In this document: positions 49,892 through 56,981 of the stretch, in pieces
Position numbering within the stretch: the first letter of the stretch is position 1
Layout of the letters: each line of letters opens with the position of its first letter
Assembly: GCA_017510445.1 (NCBI GenBank)
Contig: JAFWNF010000003.1
Span: 1-64,000, forward strand
Source: Candidatus Saccharimonadota bacterium
GTDB lineage: Bacteria > Patescibacteriota > Saccharimonadia > Saccharimonadales > Saccharimonadaceae
Length of the DNA stretch: 64,000 nucleotides
Reading direction: 5' to 3'
Translations under genes and position numbers: made by a program
Notes under the pieces: generated by a model
Seen by the model: the letters and a program-made list of their open reading frames with translations, nothing else
The model's database searches: none
What the model was told of the DNA's origin: nothing

Positions 49892-51064
49892 ATGCAAGAA
49901 AACAAATCTGAAGAAAAAACCGCCGAACCAAAATCATCCAACTTAAAAGTTTTGACTTTAATTCTCGCGATTTTTGCATTTATTTTCGCAGGCGCCAGCC
50001 TCACCATCTCAATCATCGATTATCAAAATGGTGACACCCCGCTAACAATCACCCAAGCCGGCGCAGACGGTAACTCCGCCAACTTCACTGAGGGCTCAAT
50101 TGCTGACGTCGCCAATAAAGTTTCAAATTCCGTCGTATCCATCACAACCGAAATTCGCACCACTGGTTGGTTTGGCCAATCTTCAACTTCCACCGCCGCA
50201 GGCACAGGTGTCATTATTTCGAGCGATGGTTATATTTTAACTAACAAGCATGTTATCGAAGATGCCAACAAAATCAGCGTCGTCACTGCTGACGGCAAGT
50301 CCTACGAAAAAGTTAAGCTCGTCGCCACCGACCCTTTGAACGACATTGCCTTCTTGAAAATTTCTGACGTCGCAAATCTCCCCTCCGCGACACTAGGTAA
50401 TTCAAAAACCCTAGCCATCGGCCAACCCGTCATCGCCATCGGTAATGCACTCGGCCAATTCGACAACACTGTCACATCCGGTATCATTTCCGGCACCGGT
50501 CGTTCGATTGTTGCCACCGACAGCTCTTACAGCTCCCAAGAAACCCTCGTCGACATGATCCAAACCGACGCCGCTATTAACGCCGGAAACTCTGGTGGAC
50601 CACTCGTCAACGCCGCCGGTGAAGTCATTGGTATTAATACTGCTACTTCTTCCGACGCCGACGGTATCGGTTTCGCCATTCCAATTTCCTCCGTCAAAGG
50701 CATGTTGAATCAACTTCTCGAAACCGGAAAAGCAGAGCGCGCCTATCTCGGTGTTTACAGCATCACTATCACCCCAGAAGTTGTTTCAGAATACGACCTT
50801 CCAGTTAACTCCGGCGCATATCTCTATTATGAATCTGGCAAATATACCAACTCCGCTATCGCAAAAAATTCTCCTGCTGAAAAAGCCGGCCTGAAAAACA
50901 AAGATATTGTCCTCTCTGTTGATGGCACCAAAATCGGCGCCTCTGGCTCACTCACTACACTTATTGGCGAATATAAACCAGGCGACACCGTCCAACTCTC
51001 AATCCTAAGAGAAGGTAAGGAAATGGCAGTGAACGTCACTCTAGGCGCTTACGAAGAAGATTAA
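49892..51064 (+). CDS. htrA: HtrA/DegP-like trypsin-fold serine protease with PDZ domain
   Basis: 390 aa. An N-terminal anchor (about 22-44) is followed by the protease domain with the triad His in LTNKHVIED near 118, Asp in DPLNDIAFLK near 150 and Ser in INAGNSGGPLV near 233. One C-terminal PDZ domain (about 290-385) follows. It degrades misfolded exported proteins. AAAGGA precedes the ATG, with TATAAT at 49854 giving a ~25-nt leader. The stop codon overlaps that of the convergent deaminase (TTAA). Confidence 0.95.
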   Translation: MQENKSEEKTAEPKSSNLKVLTLILAIFAFIFAGASLTISIIDYQNGDTPLTITQAGADGNSANFTEGSIADVANKVSNSVVSITTEIRTTGWFGQSSTSTAAGTGVIISSDGYILTNKHVIEDANKISVVTADGKSYEKVKLVATDPLNDIAFLKISDVANLPSATLGNSKTLAIGQPVIAIGNALGQFDNTVTSGIISGTGRSIVATDSSYSSQETLVDMIQTDAAINAGNSGGPLVNAAGEVIGINTATSSDADGIGFAIPISSVKGMLNQLLETGKAERAYLGVYSITITPEVVSEYDLPVNSGAYLYYESGKYTNSAIAKNSPAEKAGLKNKDIVLSVDGTKIGASGSLTTLIGEYKPGDTVQLSILREGKEMAVNVTLGAYEED

Positions 51065-51603
51065 ATCCATTTAAGAAGTTGTTTCTTTTCAGAACTCTCA
51101 TTGTCATAACAATCTAAAATATCTTCGATGTAGCTTTTCCCGTTCGATAGGTTGAGCGTTTCAACATCTGGACAAGCCGAGAGTAAACGAATAATCGCTT
51201 CATCCGTCTCCATATTTGTCATTGATTTACTAGTTTTTCCATGCGAATGAACTCTAAGTTCTTTATAAACAAATTTCTTGATTCCAGCTTGCAAACAATA
51301 TTTCAAACAGTTCTCACAAGTCGCAAATGGACAATAAAGCGTGCATCCCTCTAAATCTTTCCCGGAAAAAATCAGCGCATTCATTTCTGCATGCACGACA
51401 AAATAATACTTCATTGGTCGCTCAGTCAAAGTCATTTTTGATTCATCTGCCCCCTGAATCATTCCATTATATCCAAACGAAACTGGACGATGTCTCGGGT
51501 CAACAATTACACATCCAACTTTAGTTGATGGATCCTTGGATTTTTTTGCCACCTCTTCAGCAATCCCCATAAAATATTCATCCCAAGAAAGTTGCGACTT
51601 CAT
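51061..51603 (-). CDS. dCMP/cytidine deaminase family protein
   Basis: 180 aa. The zinc motif HAE is in FVVHAEMNALIFSG near 72-75 and the PCxxC equivalent is CPFATCENC near 91-99. Residues 20-35 (DPSTKVGCVIV) match dCMP deaminases. It would deaminate dCMP to dUMP as precursor of dTMP, complementing tdk and tmk. A comEB-like competence role is a weaker alternative. AAGGAGG precedes the ATG, with TATACT upstream. Confidence 0.85.
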   Translation of the reverse strand: MKSQLSWDEYFMGIAEEVAKKSKDPSTKVGCVIVDPRHRPVSFGYNGMIQGADESKMTLTERPMKYYFVVHAEMNALIFSGKDLEGCTLYCPFATCENCLKYCLQAGIKKFVYKELRVHSHGKTSKSMTNMETDEAIIRLLSACPDVETLNLSNGKSYIEDILDCYDNESSEKKQLLKWI

Positions 51604-51638
51604 TTTCCTCCTTAATTTTTTCTAGTATAACAAAAAAA

Positions 51639-51836
51639 CTATTTACTAGAAAGATGATAATGGTCCCCAAATTCACATTTATAAACCGAAAGTTCTGGCG
51701 CACCATGGTCAAACTCCGCACATTTAGCCGCCACTTCTGCTTCTTCGCGAGTTTTATAACAAATCTTCTGTGTCTCCCCAACCCAGCATCTCTCCGGTTC
51801 AACCATATTTATTTTGAAATTTTTATTTCTACTCAT
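51639..51836 (-). CDS. 65-aa hypothetical protein
   Basis: Starts at the ATG at 51836, with GGTGGAGAG four bases upstream and a consensus promoter 10 nt upstream of the ATG. The product has the sequence features of a small single-domain protein: KTREEAEVAAKCAEFDHG in the middle and CEFGDHYHLSSK at the end, with Cys and His residues that could bind metal (inference). I do not recognise it, though similar 60-70 aa 'PCR-associated-marker-like' names would be unsupported. Confidence 0.55.
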   Translation of the reverse strand: MSRNKNFKINMVEPERCWVGETQKICYKTREEAEVAAKCAEFDHGAPELSVYKCEFGDHYHLSSK

Positions 51837-51846
51837 ACTCTCCACC

Positions 51847-51875
51847 ATTATACCACACCTTAACCATTTTGTCAA
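51847..51875 (-). promoter_or_regulatory. consensus promoter of the 65-aa gene
   Basis: Minus-strand TTGACA, 17-nt spacer ending GTGTGG, TATAAT. It is the same promoter family as the antisense copies, here in front of a real gene. Confidence 0.75.
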
Positions 51876-51918
51876 TTTTGCTTCTATTTTCGGAATTTAA
51901 CCGCACCCAATAAAATAG

Positions 51919-52049
51919 AATCTCTTTTCTGAGAATTTTAAAGGCTAAAAATAGGAAAAAATAGTGATGGAAAGCCAGTACTGGAATTACCGGAAGGACT
52001 TCCATCAAATTATTTTTTTCTATTTTTACCTCTTCGAAGAAAAGAGATT
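51919..52049. ncRNA. putative structured RNA between the L31 and 65-aa genes
   Basis: A perfect 12-bp long-range pairing (AATCTCTTTTCT 51919-51930 with AGAAAAGAGATT 52038-52049) encloses a TGATGGAA/TTCCATCA stem (51965-51972/52000-52007). That stem is topped by CTGG-AATTA-CCGG and followed by seven T residues. No ORF is credible here. Strand, promoter and function are unknown. Confidence 0.35.
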
Positions 52050-52075
52050 TTATATTTATATACTGTTAAAACATC

Positions 52076-52102
52076 AAAAATCCCCCTTTCGGGGGGATTT
52101 TT
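52076..52102 (-). terminator. terminator of the L31 gene
   Basis: AAAAATCCCCC-TTTC-GGGGGGATTTTTTT, bidirectional in principle. It directly follows the L31 stop. Confidence 0.88.
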
Positions 52103-52435
52103 TTATTTCTCAGATTTTTCAGCTTTCTTTTTCGCTTCTTTTTCGGCTTTTTTCACCTTGTTACCGAGAGTTTTCTTTAGGGCTTCTGCCTTCTTAGCGC
52201 GAGCTTTGAAGCGATCCACACGACCCTCAGTATCGATGATTTTCTCTTCACCAGTGAAGAATGGATGTGATGCGGAAGAAATTTGCACCTTGACTAGAGG
52301 ATATTCCTTTCCATCTGTCCATTTGATAGTTTCGTCGCTTTGAGCAGTAGAACGTGTCAAAAACGAGAATTTTGCCGCTTCATCAGAGAAAACGACATAA
52401 CGATAATCTTTAGGATGTAATTCTTTTTTACTCAT
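52103..52435 (-). CDS. rpmE: 50S ribosomal protein L31 (type B-like) with Lys-rich extension
   Basis: 110 aa. The core [19 protein letters not shown] and the [27 protein letters not shown] region match L31 without the zinc-binding Cys cluster, as in type B. A C-terminal tail of ~30 residues ([16 protein letters not shown]) is extra. L31 bridges the two ribosomal subunits. TGATATAAT lies 10 nt before the ATG. Confidence 0.9.
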   Translation of the reverse strand: MSKKELHPKDYRYVVFSDEAAKFSFLTRSTAQSDETIKWTDGKEYPLVKVQISSASHPFFTGEEKIIDTEGRVDRFKARAKKAEALKKTLGNKVKKAEKEAKKKAEKSEK

Positions 52436-52474
52436 AATTCAGACCATTATATCAGATATTTTTAAAAAGTAAAG

Positions 52475-52507
52475 ATAAAAAAATAGGGAAGCACATATGT
52501 ACTTCCC
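52475..52507 (-). terminator. terminator of the 80-aa gene
   Basis: GGGAAG (52486-52491) pairs with CTTCCC (52502-52507) and is followed on the minus strand by TATTTTTTT. Confidence 0.8.
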
Positions 52508-52521
52508 GAGGAAAAGATTGT

Positions 52522-52764
52522 TTACTCCGCACGCCCTAAGGCATACTCAACCGCAAACTGGATAGGATCCCAGCCAGAATTAGGTTCCTCCTGAAGATGT
52601 TTATCGGCTGGTTTAGAGTGTGACGGATTTGTGCCATCAGCTTCGGCGTTAGCCTTACTGATGTCAACATTCTTCCTTTCAATACGAATATACGAGCCGT
52701 CACGTCCGGCCATCTCAAGCTTCAAATCATCAACAAAGGTTTTGCTGATCTCTTCGGGTGTCAT
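52522..52764 (-). CDS. 80-aa hypothetical protein
   Basis: Not recognised. It is small, hydrophilic and acidic, with a helical N-terminus (EEISKTFVDDLKLEMAGRDG), a Ser/Asn/Pro-rich middle and a hydrophobic end (WDPIQFAVEYALGRAE). It is a real transcription unit: consensus promoter at 52817-52845, ~45-nt leader with GAGAGGGGG before the ATG, and a hairpin terminator after the stop. Confidence 0.55.
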   Translation of the reverse strand: MTPEEISKTFVDDLKLEMAGRDGSYIRIERKNVDISKANAEADGTNPSHSKPADKHLQEEPNSGWDPIQFAVEYALGRAE

Positions 52765-52816
52765 AGATTTCGTCCCCCTCTCTAAAATTTAGTGTATTCT
52801 ATAACATACCCTCCTT

Positions 52817-52845
52817 ATTATAGCACACTTCGCGAAAAAAGTCAA
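52817..52845 (-). promoter_or_regulatory. consensus promoter of the 80-aa gene
   Basis: Minus-strand TTGACT, 17-nt spacer ending GTGTGC, TATAAT, then AAGGAGGGTA. It is nearly identical to the copy behind secA from before the -35 to ten bases past the -10. Confidence 0.78.
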
Positions 52846-52925
52846 GCATTTTAGCTCATTTTCGTCAAATTCGCGATAATTCATGTAAAAATACCAGAAA
52901 ATCCCTCTTTTTTACCAGAAAAATA

Positions 52926-52945
52926 GGGGAGACATCAGTCTCCCC
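52926..52945 (-). terminator. terminator of the ClpP-like gene
   Basis: GGGGAGAC-ATCA-GTCTCCCC followed by TATTTTT on the minus strand. Confidence 0.85.
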
Positions 52946-52963
52946 ATGGGAAAGGAACAAAAG

Positions 52964-53653
52964 CTATTTAAAAACATCTTCAAGCTTGGATTTATGCGCC
53001 TCAGAAAACGAACAAACCTGATCGAAGCTCTCTACAATTTCATCAATAACCCCGAGTTCCAATGCCTCCGGCACCAACATATACCACTCGCGCCGCACAT
53101 TCTTTTCATATTCCTTGTTCGTGATCTTGGTTTTTTTTACGATGTTTTCAATCTCCAGTTTCTCCAGATCATCACTAAATTTCAATCGATCGCGAAATTT
53201 GCTCGAAGAATCAAAACCACCTTCTGCGCCATCATGAAGCAGAAAACTTGAACTCTTAAACGCAAACCTCTTATGCCCGCTTATCATAATCTGAAATGCC
53301 ATAGAATAAGCTTTTGAAACGTTCACAGTATAAACCGGTGTTTTTGAGACATAAATCGTATCGATGATTGCCAATCCCGCCACAACATCTCCACCTGGAG
53401 AATCGATGAACAACTTAATCGGAACGCGCTCGGAGAGTGGCACGAGATGATCTTGACGATTATATTCTCGAATATCCACCAATATATCAGCAACGGTAGT
53501 CTCATCTATCTCTCCGTCGAGCCACAACTCTCGATTCTTAAAATTCCGTAGATAAAGCAAGTCGTTTAGCGTTAAGGAAGCATCATCGCTTAGAGTTTTC
53601 AACTCGTCGTCAAACACAGGTTCAATATCTTTTCTTAAGAGCTTCTTTTTCAT
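52964..53653 (-). CDS. divergent ClpP-family serine protease
   Basis: 229 aa. The ClpP/crotonase fold is indicated by RELWLDGEIDE near 45, PIKLFIDSPGGDVVAGLAI near 84-102, the catalytic Ser in VSKAYSMAFQ near 121 and His in SFLLHDGAEGG near 147. Canonical ClpP is ~195 aa with MIHQP after the His, and this protein has extra N- and C-terminal residues and altered motifs. No Clp ATPase gene is nearby. GGAGAGC precedes the ATG. The leader carries a terminator-like hairpin. Confidence 0.8.
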   Translation of the reverse strand: MKKKLLRKDIEPVFDDELKTLSDDASLTLNDLLYLRNFKNRELWLDGEIDETTVADILVDIREYNRQDHLVPLSERVPIKLFIDSPGGDVVAGLAIIDTIYVSKTPVYTVNVSKAYSMAFQIMISGHKRFAFKSSSFLLHDGAEGGFDSSSKFRDRLKFSDDLEKLEIENIVKKTKITNKEYEKNVRREWYMLVPEALELGVIDEIVESFDQVCSFSEAHKSKLEDVFK

Positions 53654-53679
53654 TTTTAGCTCTCCTTTCTCAATGTACT

Positions 53680-53700
53680 AAAAAAACGGGATAATGCCCG
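53680..53700 (-). promoter_or_regulatory. terminator-like hairpin in the ClpP-like gene's leader
   Basis: On the minus strand CGGG-CATTAT-CCCG followed by seven T residues, between the -10 (plus 53714-53719) and the ribosome site. Possible attenuator. Confidence 0.5.
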
Positions 53701-53713
53701 CCTTTTCACCACT

Positions 53714-53722
53714 TTTATATCA
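53714..53722 (-). promoter_or_regulatory. extended -10 (TGATATAAA) of the ClpP-like gene
   Basis: It lies about 30 bases from the divergent rpsB promoter, so the two genes share a control region. Confidence 0.55.
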
Positions 53723-53746
53723 TATCTTGTTTTTTCTCGCAATATA

Positions 53747-53755
53747 TGATAAAAT
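53747..53755 (+). promoter_or_regulatory. extended -10 (TGATAAAAT) of rpsB
   Basis: TAAAAT at 53750-53755, followed by a ~70-nt leader. Confidence 0.6.
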
Positions 53756-53782
53756 TAAACCATTAATAAATTTAATGAATCA

Positions 53783-53814
53783 ACTATGGGAGGTTTCCTG
53801 ACAAAACCCATAGT
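53783..53814 (+). promoter_or_regulatory. rpsB leader hairpin
   Basis: ACTATGGG pairs perfectly with CCCATAGT around a 16-nt loop, just before AAGGAAAGG and the ATG. Its position suits translational autoregulation by S2, as known for other bacteria; whether the fold is the same S2 leader is not shown. Confidence 0.5.
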
Positions 53815-53831
53815 GAAGGAAAGGAAATCAT

Positions 53832-54518
53832 ATGACCGTTAAAGTCGATATGAAAGCATTGCTTGAAGCTGGTGCCCATTTTGGTCACAAAACTAGCCGA
53901 TGGCATCCAAAAATGGCGCCATACATCCACTCAAAACGTGGTGACGCCCACATTATTAATCTCGAGAAAACTGTTGAAGCTCTCGAAAAATCTCTCCCAG
54001 AGATTACCAAAATCGTCAAAGATGGCAAAAAAGTTCTCTTTGTCGGTACCAAAAAACAACTCAAAGGTATCGTTAAAGAATCTGCTGAATCTATCGATAT
54101 GCCATATGTTACAGTTCGCTGGGTTGGTGGCACTTTAACCAACGTCGAAACCGTCAATCGCCAAATCAAAAAATTAAAAGACCTAGAACGCCGTATGAAA
54201 AATGGCGAACTCGAAGCTCGTTATTCAAAACTCGAAGTTCAACGCTTCCAAGAGGAAATTGATTTACTTAACGAACGTTATGGTGGCATCAAAGAAATGA
54301 CCAGCCAGCCATCTGCTCTCATTGTTACCGATGCTATCCAAGACAAAAACGCAATCAAAGAAGCAAAAACTTTGAATATTCCAGTCTATGCTTTGACTGA
54401 CACCAACGTTGATCCAACCGACATCGAAAACGTTATTCCAATGAACGACGACGCAGTTAAAGCTGTTAAACTCGTTCTCGATTACTTCGTCGAAGCAATC
54501 AAAGAAGGTAAAAAATAA
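53832..54518 (+). CDS. rpsB: 30S ribosomal protein S2
   Basis: 228 aa. DMKALLEAGAHFGHKTSRWHPKM at the N-terminus, VLFVGTKKQLKGIV near 72, PYVTVRWVGGTLTN near 93 and the C-terminal PVYALTDTNVDPTDIENVIP are diagnostic. It joins the 30S platform late in assembly. It is in an operon with tsf, 12 nt downstream, as in most bacteria. Confidence 0.97.
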   Translation: MTVKVDMKALLEAGAHFGHKTSRWHPKMAPYIHSKRGDAHIINLEKTVEALEKSLPEITKIVKDGKKVLFVGTKKQLKGIVKESAESIDMPYVTVRWVGGTLTNVETVNRQIKKLKDLERRMKNGELEARYSKLEVQRFQEEIDLLNERYGGIKEMTSQPSALIVTDAIQDKNAIKEAKTLNIPVYALTDTNVDPTDIENVIPMNDDAVKAVKLVLDYFVEAIKEGKK

Positions 54519-54530
54519 TTAGGAGGCAAA

Positions 54531-55121
54531 ATGGCAAACATTTCTATTGATCAAATCAAAAAACTAAAAGAACTTTCTGGCGTCGGACTCACCGATGCAA
54601 AAAAAGCTCTTGTCGAAGCCGACGGCGACTTTGATAAAGCTTTAGAAGCAATGCGCAAAAAAGGTCTCACCAAAGCTGAAAAGCGTGGTGATCGCGAAAC
54701 TCGTGAAGGTCTTATTGATTCTTATGTTCATGACGGTCGCATCGGCGCCATCGTCGAAGTAAACTGCGAAACTTCTTTCGTCGCTAAAACCGATGAGTTC
54801 AAAGACCTCGCCCACAAAATGGCGATGCAAGTTGCTTCAATGAACCCACTCTATGTTTCTGAAGCTGACATCCCAGAGGAAGTTAAAAAAGCAAAAATGA
54901 AAGAGCTCGAAGAGAATTTCAAAGGCCCAGAAAAAATGAAAGCTCAAATTCTCGAAGGCCAAGCTAAAAAAGCTTTTGCCGACAAGGTTCTCTTGAATCA
55001 ACCATACATCCTTGATGATTCAAAAACCGTTGAACAATTTATCAAAGACTGTATCGCAAAAACTGGCGAAAATATTACCATCCGCCAATTCAAACGCATT
55101 GAACTCGGCGTCACAGAATAA
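54531..55121 (+). CDS. tsf: elongation factor Ts
   Basis: 196 aa, the short single-core form. The N-terminal UBA-like domain (KKLKELSGVGLTDAKKALVEADGD), the TDF motif region as TSFVAKTDEF near 83 and a C-terminal core are present. It exchanges GDP for GTP on EF-Tu. AGGAGG lies seven bases before the ATG. It is followed by a strong terminator. Confidence 0.96.
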   Translation: MANISIDQIKKLKELSGVGLTDAKKALVEADGDFDKALEAMRKKGLTKAEKRGDRETREGLIDSYVHDGRIGAIVEVNCETSFVAKTDEFKDLAHKMAMQVASMNPLYVSEADIPEEVKKAKMKELEENFKGPEKMKAQILEGQAKKAFADKVLLNQPYILDDSKTVEQFIKDCIAKTGENITIRQFKRIELGVTE

Positions 55122-55132
55122 AAGCAAAAAGC

Positions 55133-55158
55133 AAGGTCCCCGCGAAGGGGACCTTTTT
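55133..55158 (+). terminator. terminator after tsf
   Basis: AAGGTCCCC-GCGAA-GGGGACCTT followed by TTTG. It is only 13 nt from the end of the convergent DUF1566-like gene. Confidence 0.88.
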
Positions 55159-55171
55159 GTTGGGAAAAATT

Positions 55172-55687
55172 TTAGATTTCACGAACGAGACGAACACAAC
55201 ACCCTATTTCAGAATCAGGATGATCATAAAAACCGCCGTACTGTTCCGATGTTTCAGTCGGGTGCTCAAGCTCGAAACTTGCACCATTCGGTGTGATTTT
55301 CATCGCACCGCCAGCGACAGACAGATCTGACCAGTAATAAGTTGCATCTACAACTATAGGCGCTCGGACTGTCCCAGAAATCAACTCTTTGCCAGCATAT
55401 CCATCGAGTCCTAGCAAATCGAGAAAATCGTCACCCGTAAGAGCATCAGTCACGCCTTCATCGTATTCAACGAAAGCTGCAATAAACTTTAGCTCGACTA
55501 ACGTCGGTAATCGCCAGCCAGTATCCGATTCTTCGAGATTTTTTTTGAGCTCCAGCACCTCTTTTTTGGAAAAGAATATCGAACCATCTTCCTTGACCAA
55601 ATCCCGGTCTGCGACGACTAAATATGTGTCGGGAAAATCAATCTCAATTCTGTCCATCAGATCGTTCAAATTTGTCTTTAACTTCAT
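55172..55687 (-). CDS. DUF1566/Lcl-like protein
   Basis: 171 aa. The family pattern is present: GWRLPTLVELKFI near 57, ATYYWSDLSVAGGAMKI near 114 and the terminal CCVRLVRE. Such C-type-lectin-like/FGE-like modules are usually on secreted or surface proteins, but no signal peptide is visible here, so the location is unclear. The N-terminal ~50 residues are unrelated and acidic. It has its own consensus promoter and a GGGAGG ribosome site. Confidence 0.7.
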   Translation of the reverse strand: MKLKTNLNDLMDRIEIDFPDTYLVVADRDLVKEDGSIFFSKKEVLELKKNLEESDTGWRLPTLVELKFIAAFVEYDEGVTDALTGDDFLDLLGLDGYAGKELISGTVRAPIVVDATYYWSDLSVAGGAMKITPNGASFELEHPTETSEQYGGFYDHPDSEIGCCVRLVREI

Positions 55688-55753
55688 GTTAAAAGACCTC
55701 CCAAATTTAAAGTACTCCCTCCGGTTACCACCCCTTCAGAGAGTCGAGTTTTC

Positions 55754-55782
55754 ATTCTAGCACAATTATATTAATCTGTCAA
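55754..55782 (-). promoter_or_regulatory. promoter of the DUF1566-like gene
   Basis: Minus-strand TTGACA, 17-nt spacer, TAGAAT, ~60-nt leader. Confidence 0.7.
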
Positions 55783-55784
55783 CC

Positions 55785-56034
55785 AGATATTCTTTCAAAA
55801 CTCTTCTTTTCTAAAATATTTCATATCTGCTTTTCAAAACTTTTCTTTTCTCGAGCTCGGCGAACAAAACGAAGTTTTGTGAGTGATTCGCCGGATTTTT
55901 ACCAACATTTCCGGGGAAAAAACTCCAAAACAAAGTGGCTAAAAAGTTTTTCTTCCCAGCGAATATGTTGTAAAAATAAACCCGCGCGAATACTATCCAT
56001 GCGAAAGAAAAAAGAGTTTTGAAGAAAAATATCT
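55785..56034. other. 250-bp nested inverted-repeat element (structured RNA or MITE-like)
   Basis: This fills the 427-nt gap without a gene upstream of rplF. Outer arms 55785-55805 and 56012-56034 are complementary over about 20 bases with two small mismatched spots. Inside are CGGCGAA/TTCGCCG (55858-55864/55887-55893), ATTTTTAC-CAACAT/ATGTTG-TAAAAAT (55895-55908/55965-55977) and, within that, GGGGAAAAAACT/AGTTTTTCTTCCC (55913-55924/55945-55957). No ORF, transposase or recognised RNA family (no RNase P, tmRNA or SRP core). It could be a long noncoding RNA or a small non-autonomous element. Confidence 0.5.
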
Positions 56035-56049
56035 AGCGCTACAAAACTA

Positions 56050-56078
56050 TTGCATTTTTCTCTATTTTGTGCTAAAAT
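56050..56078 (+). promoter_or_regulatory. promoter of the rplF operon
   Basis: TTGCAT, 17-nt spacer ending TGTGC, TAAAAT at 56073-56078, then a ~30-nt leader with AGAGAG before the ATG at 56115. Confidence 0.7.
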
Positions 56079-56114
56079 GACACCTATTATCAACTTTAAA
56101 AGAGAGATTCTTAT

Positions 56115-56651
56115 ATGAGTCGTATCGGAAAACAACCTGTGGTCGTTCCCGCAGGAGTGACAATCACGGTCGGCGATAGTGAAATTACTGTTGCAGGACC
56201 AAAGGGTTCACTCTCTGTCCCGGTTCAACCCAACACTAGTACCGTCCTCGAAGACGGCAAACTCGTCGTTACAAGAGTTGACGATGAACCAAAATCCCGT
56301 GCTTGGCACGGTCTCCAACGTGCGCTTCTAAACAACGCTGTTGAAGGCGTCACTAAAGGTTTTGAGAAAAAACTCGAAATCAACGGTGTCGGTTTCCGCC
56401 TTTCAGGTGGAGGCAAACAAATCGAGATGGCCCTCGGCTTTTCTCATCCAGTCAAATACACTGCTCCAGATGGAATCGACCTAAAAGTCGACAAAATGAC
56501 CATCACCGTCAGCGGTATAGACAAACAACAAGTTGGTCAAGTTGCTGCAGAAATCCGCAGCCTCAAGAAACCTGAACCATACAAAGGCAAAGGCATTAAA
56601 TATGTTGACGAACAAATCGTCCGCAAAGCCGGAAAGGCAGGTAAGAAATAA
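56115..56651 (+). CDS. rplF: 50S ribosomal protein L6
   Basis: 178 aa with the duplicated L6 fold and the signature PEPYKGKGIKYVDEQIVRKAGKAGKK at the C-terminus. SRIGKQPVVVPAGV is typical at the start. It lies near the GTPase-associated centre. Here it starts a transcription unit; the genes normally before it (rplE, rpsN, rpsH) are not in this region. Its stop overlaps the rplR start. Confidence 0.97.
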   Translation: MSRIGKQPVVVPAGVTITVGDSEITVAGPKGSLSVPVQPNTSTVLEDGKLVVTRVDDEPKSRAWHGLQRALLNNAVEGVTKGFEKKLEINGVGFRLSGGGKQIEMALGFSHPVKYTAPDGIDLKVDKMTITVSGIDKQQVGQVAAEIRSLKKPEPYKGKGIKYVDEQIVRKAGKAGKK

Positions 56652-56980
56652 TGGAAAGTATTTATCGCGCTAATCGTACCCGCGCTAAAATTCACGGCAC
56701 AAAAGACCGTCCTCGTCTTAGCGTCCACATTAGCAATCAACATATCATCGCCCAAATCATTAATGATGACGAAAGCAAAACTCTTGCTTATGCCACTACT
56801 GTTGGTAGCAAGATTACCGGCACCATGACCGAAAAAGCCGCCAAAATTGGCGAAGAAATCGGTAAGGCCGCCAAAAAAGCTAAAATCGAAAAAGTTGTTT
56901 TCGATCGTGGTTCAAAACTTTATGCGAACCGTCTTTCAGCTCTCGCTGATGCCGCTCGCAAGGAAGGACTAAAGTTCTAA
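56651..56980 (+). CDS. rplR: 50S ribosomal protein L18
   Basis: 109 aa, slightly short. RPRLSVHISNQHIIAQII near 21 and VVFDRGSKLYANRLSALADAARKEGLKF at the C-terminus are diagnostic. It binds 5S rRNA. It overlaps rplF by one base (TAATG). Confidence 0.96.
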   Translation: MESIYRANRTRAKIHGTKDRPRLSVHISNQHIIAQIINDDESKTLAYATTVGSKITGTMTEKAAKIGEEIGKAAKKAKIEKVVFDRGSKLYANRLSALADAARKEGLKF

Positions 56981-56981
56981 T

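Noticed and set aside
51965-52007. A CCGGAAGG loop resembling the SRP RNA tetraloop
   Set aside because: The flanking conserved SRP bases (for example AAGCAGCC and AGGCAGA) are missing, so no SRP RNA call is made.
51964-52197. 77-codon plus-strand ORF across the L31 terminator
   Set aside because: It overlaps the structured segment, a terminator and the L31 gene in antisense; its composition (Phe/Tyr/Leu-rich) is a by-product of T-rich DNA.
55688-55760. An apparent 23-codon leader ORF on the minus strand ending on the start codon of the DUF1566-like gene
   Set aside because: Its ATG lies inside the TAGAAT -10 box, so it would not be transcribed.
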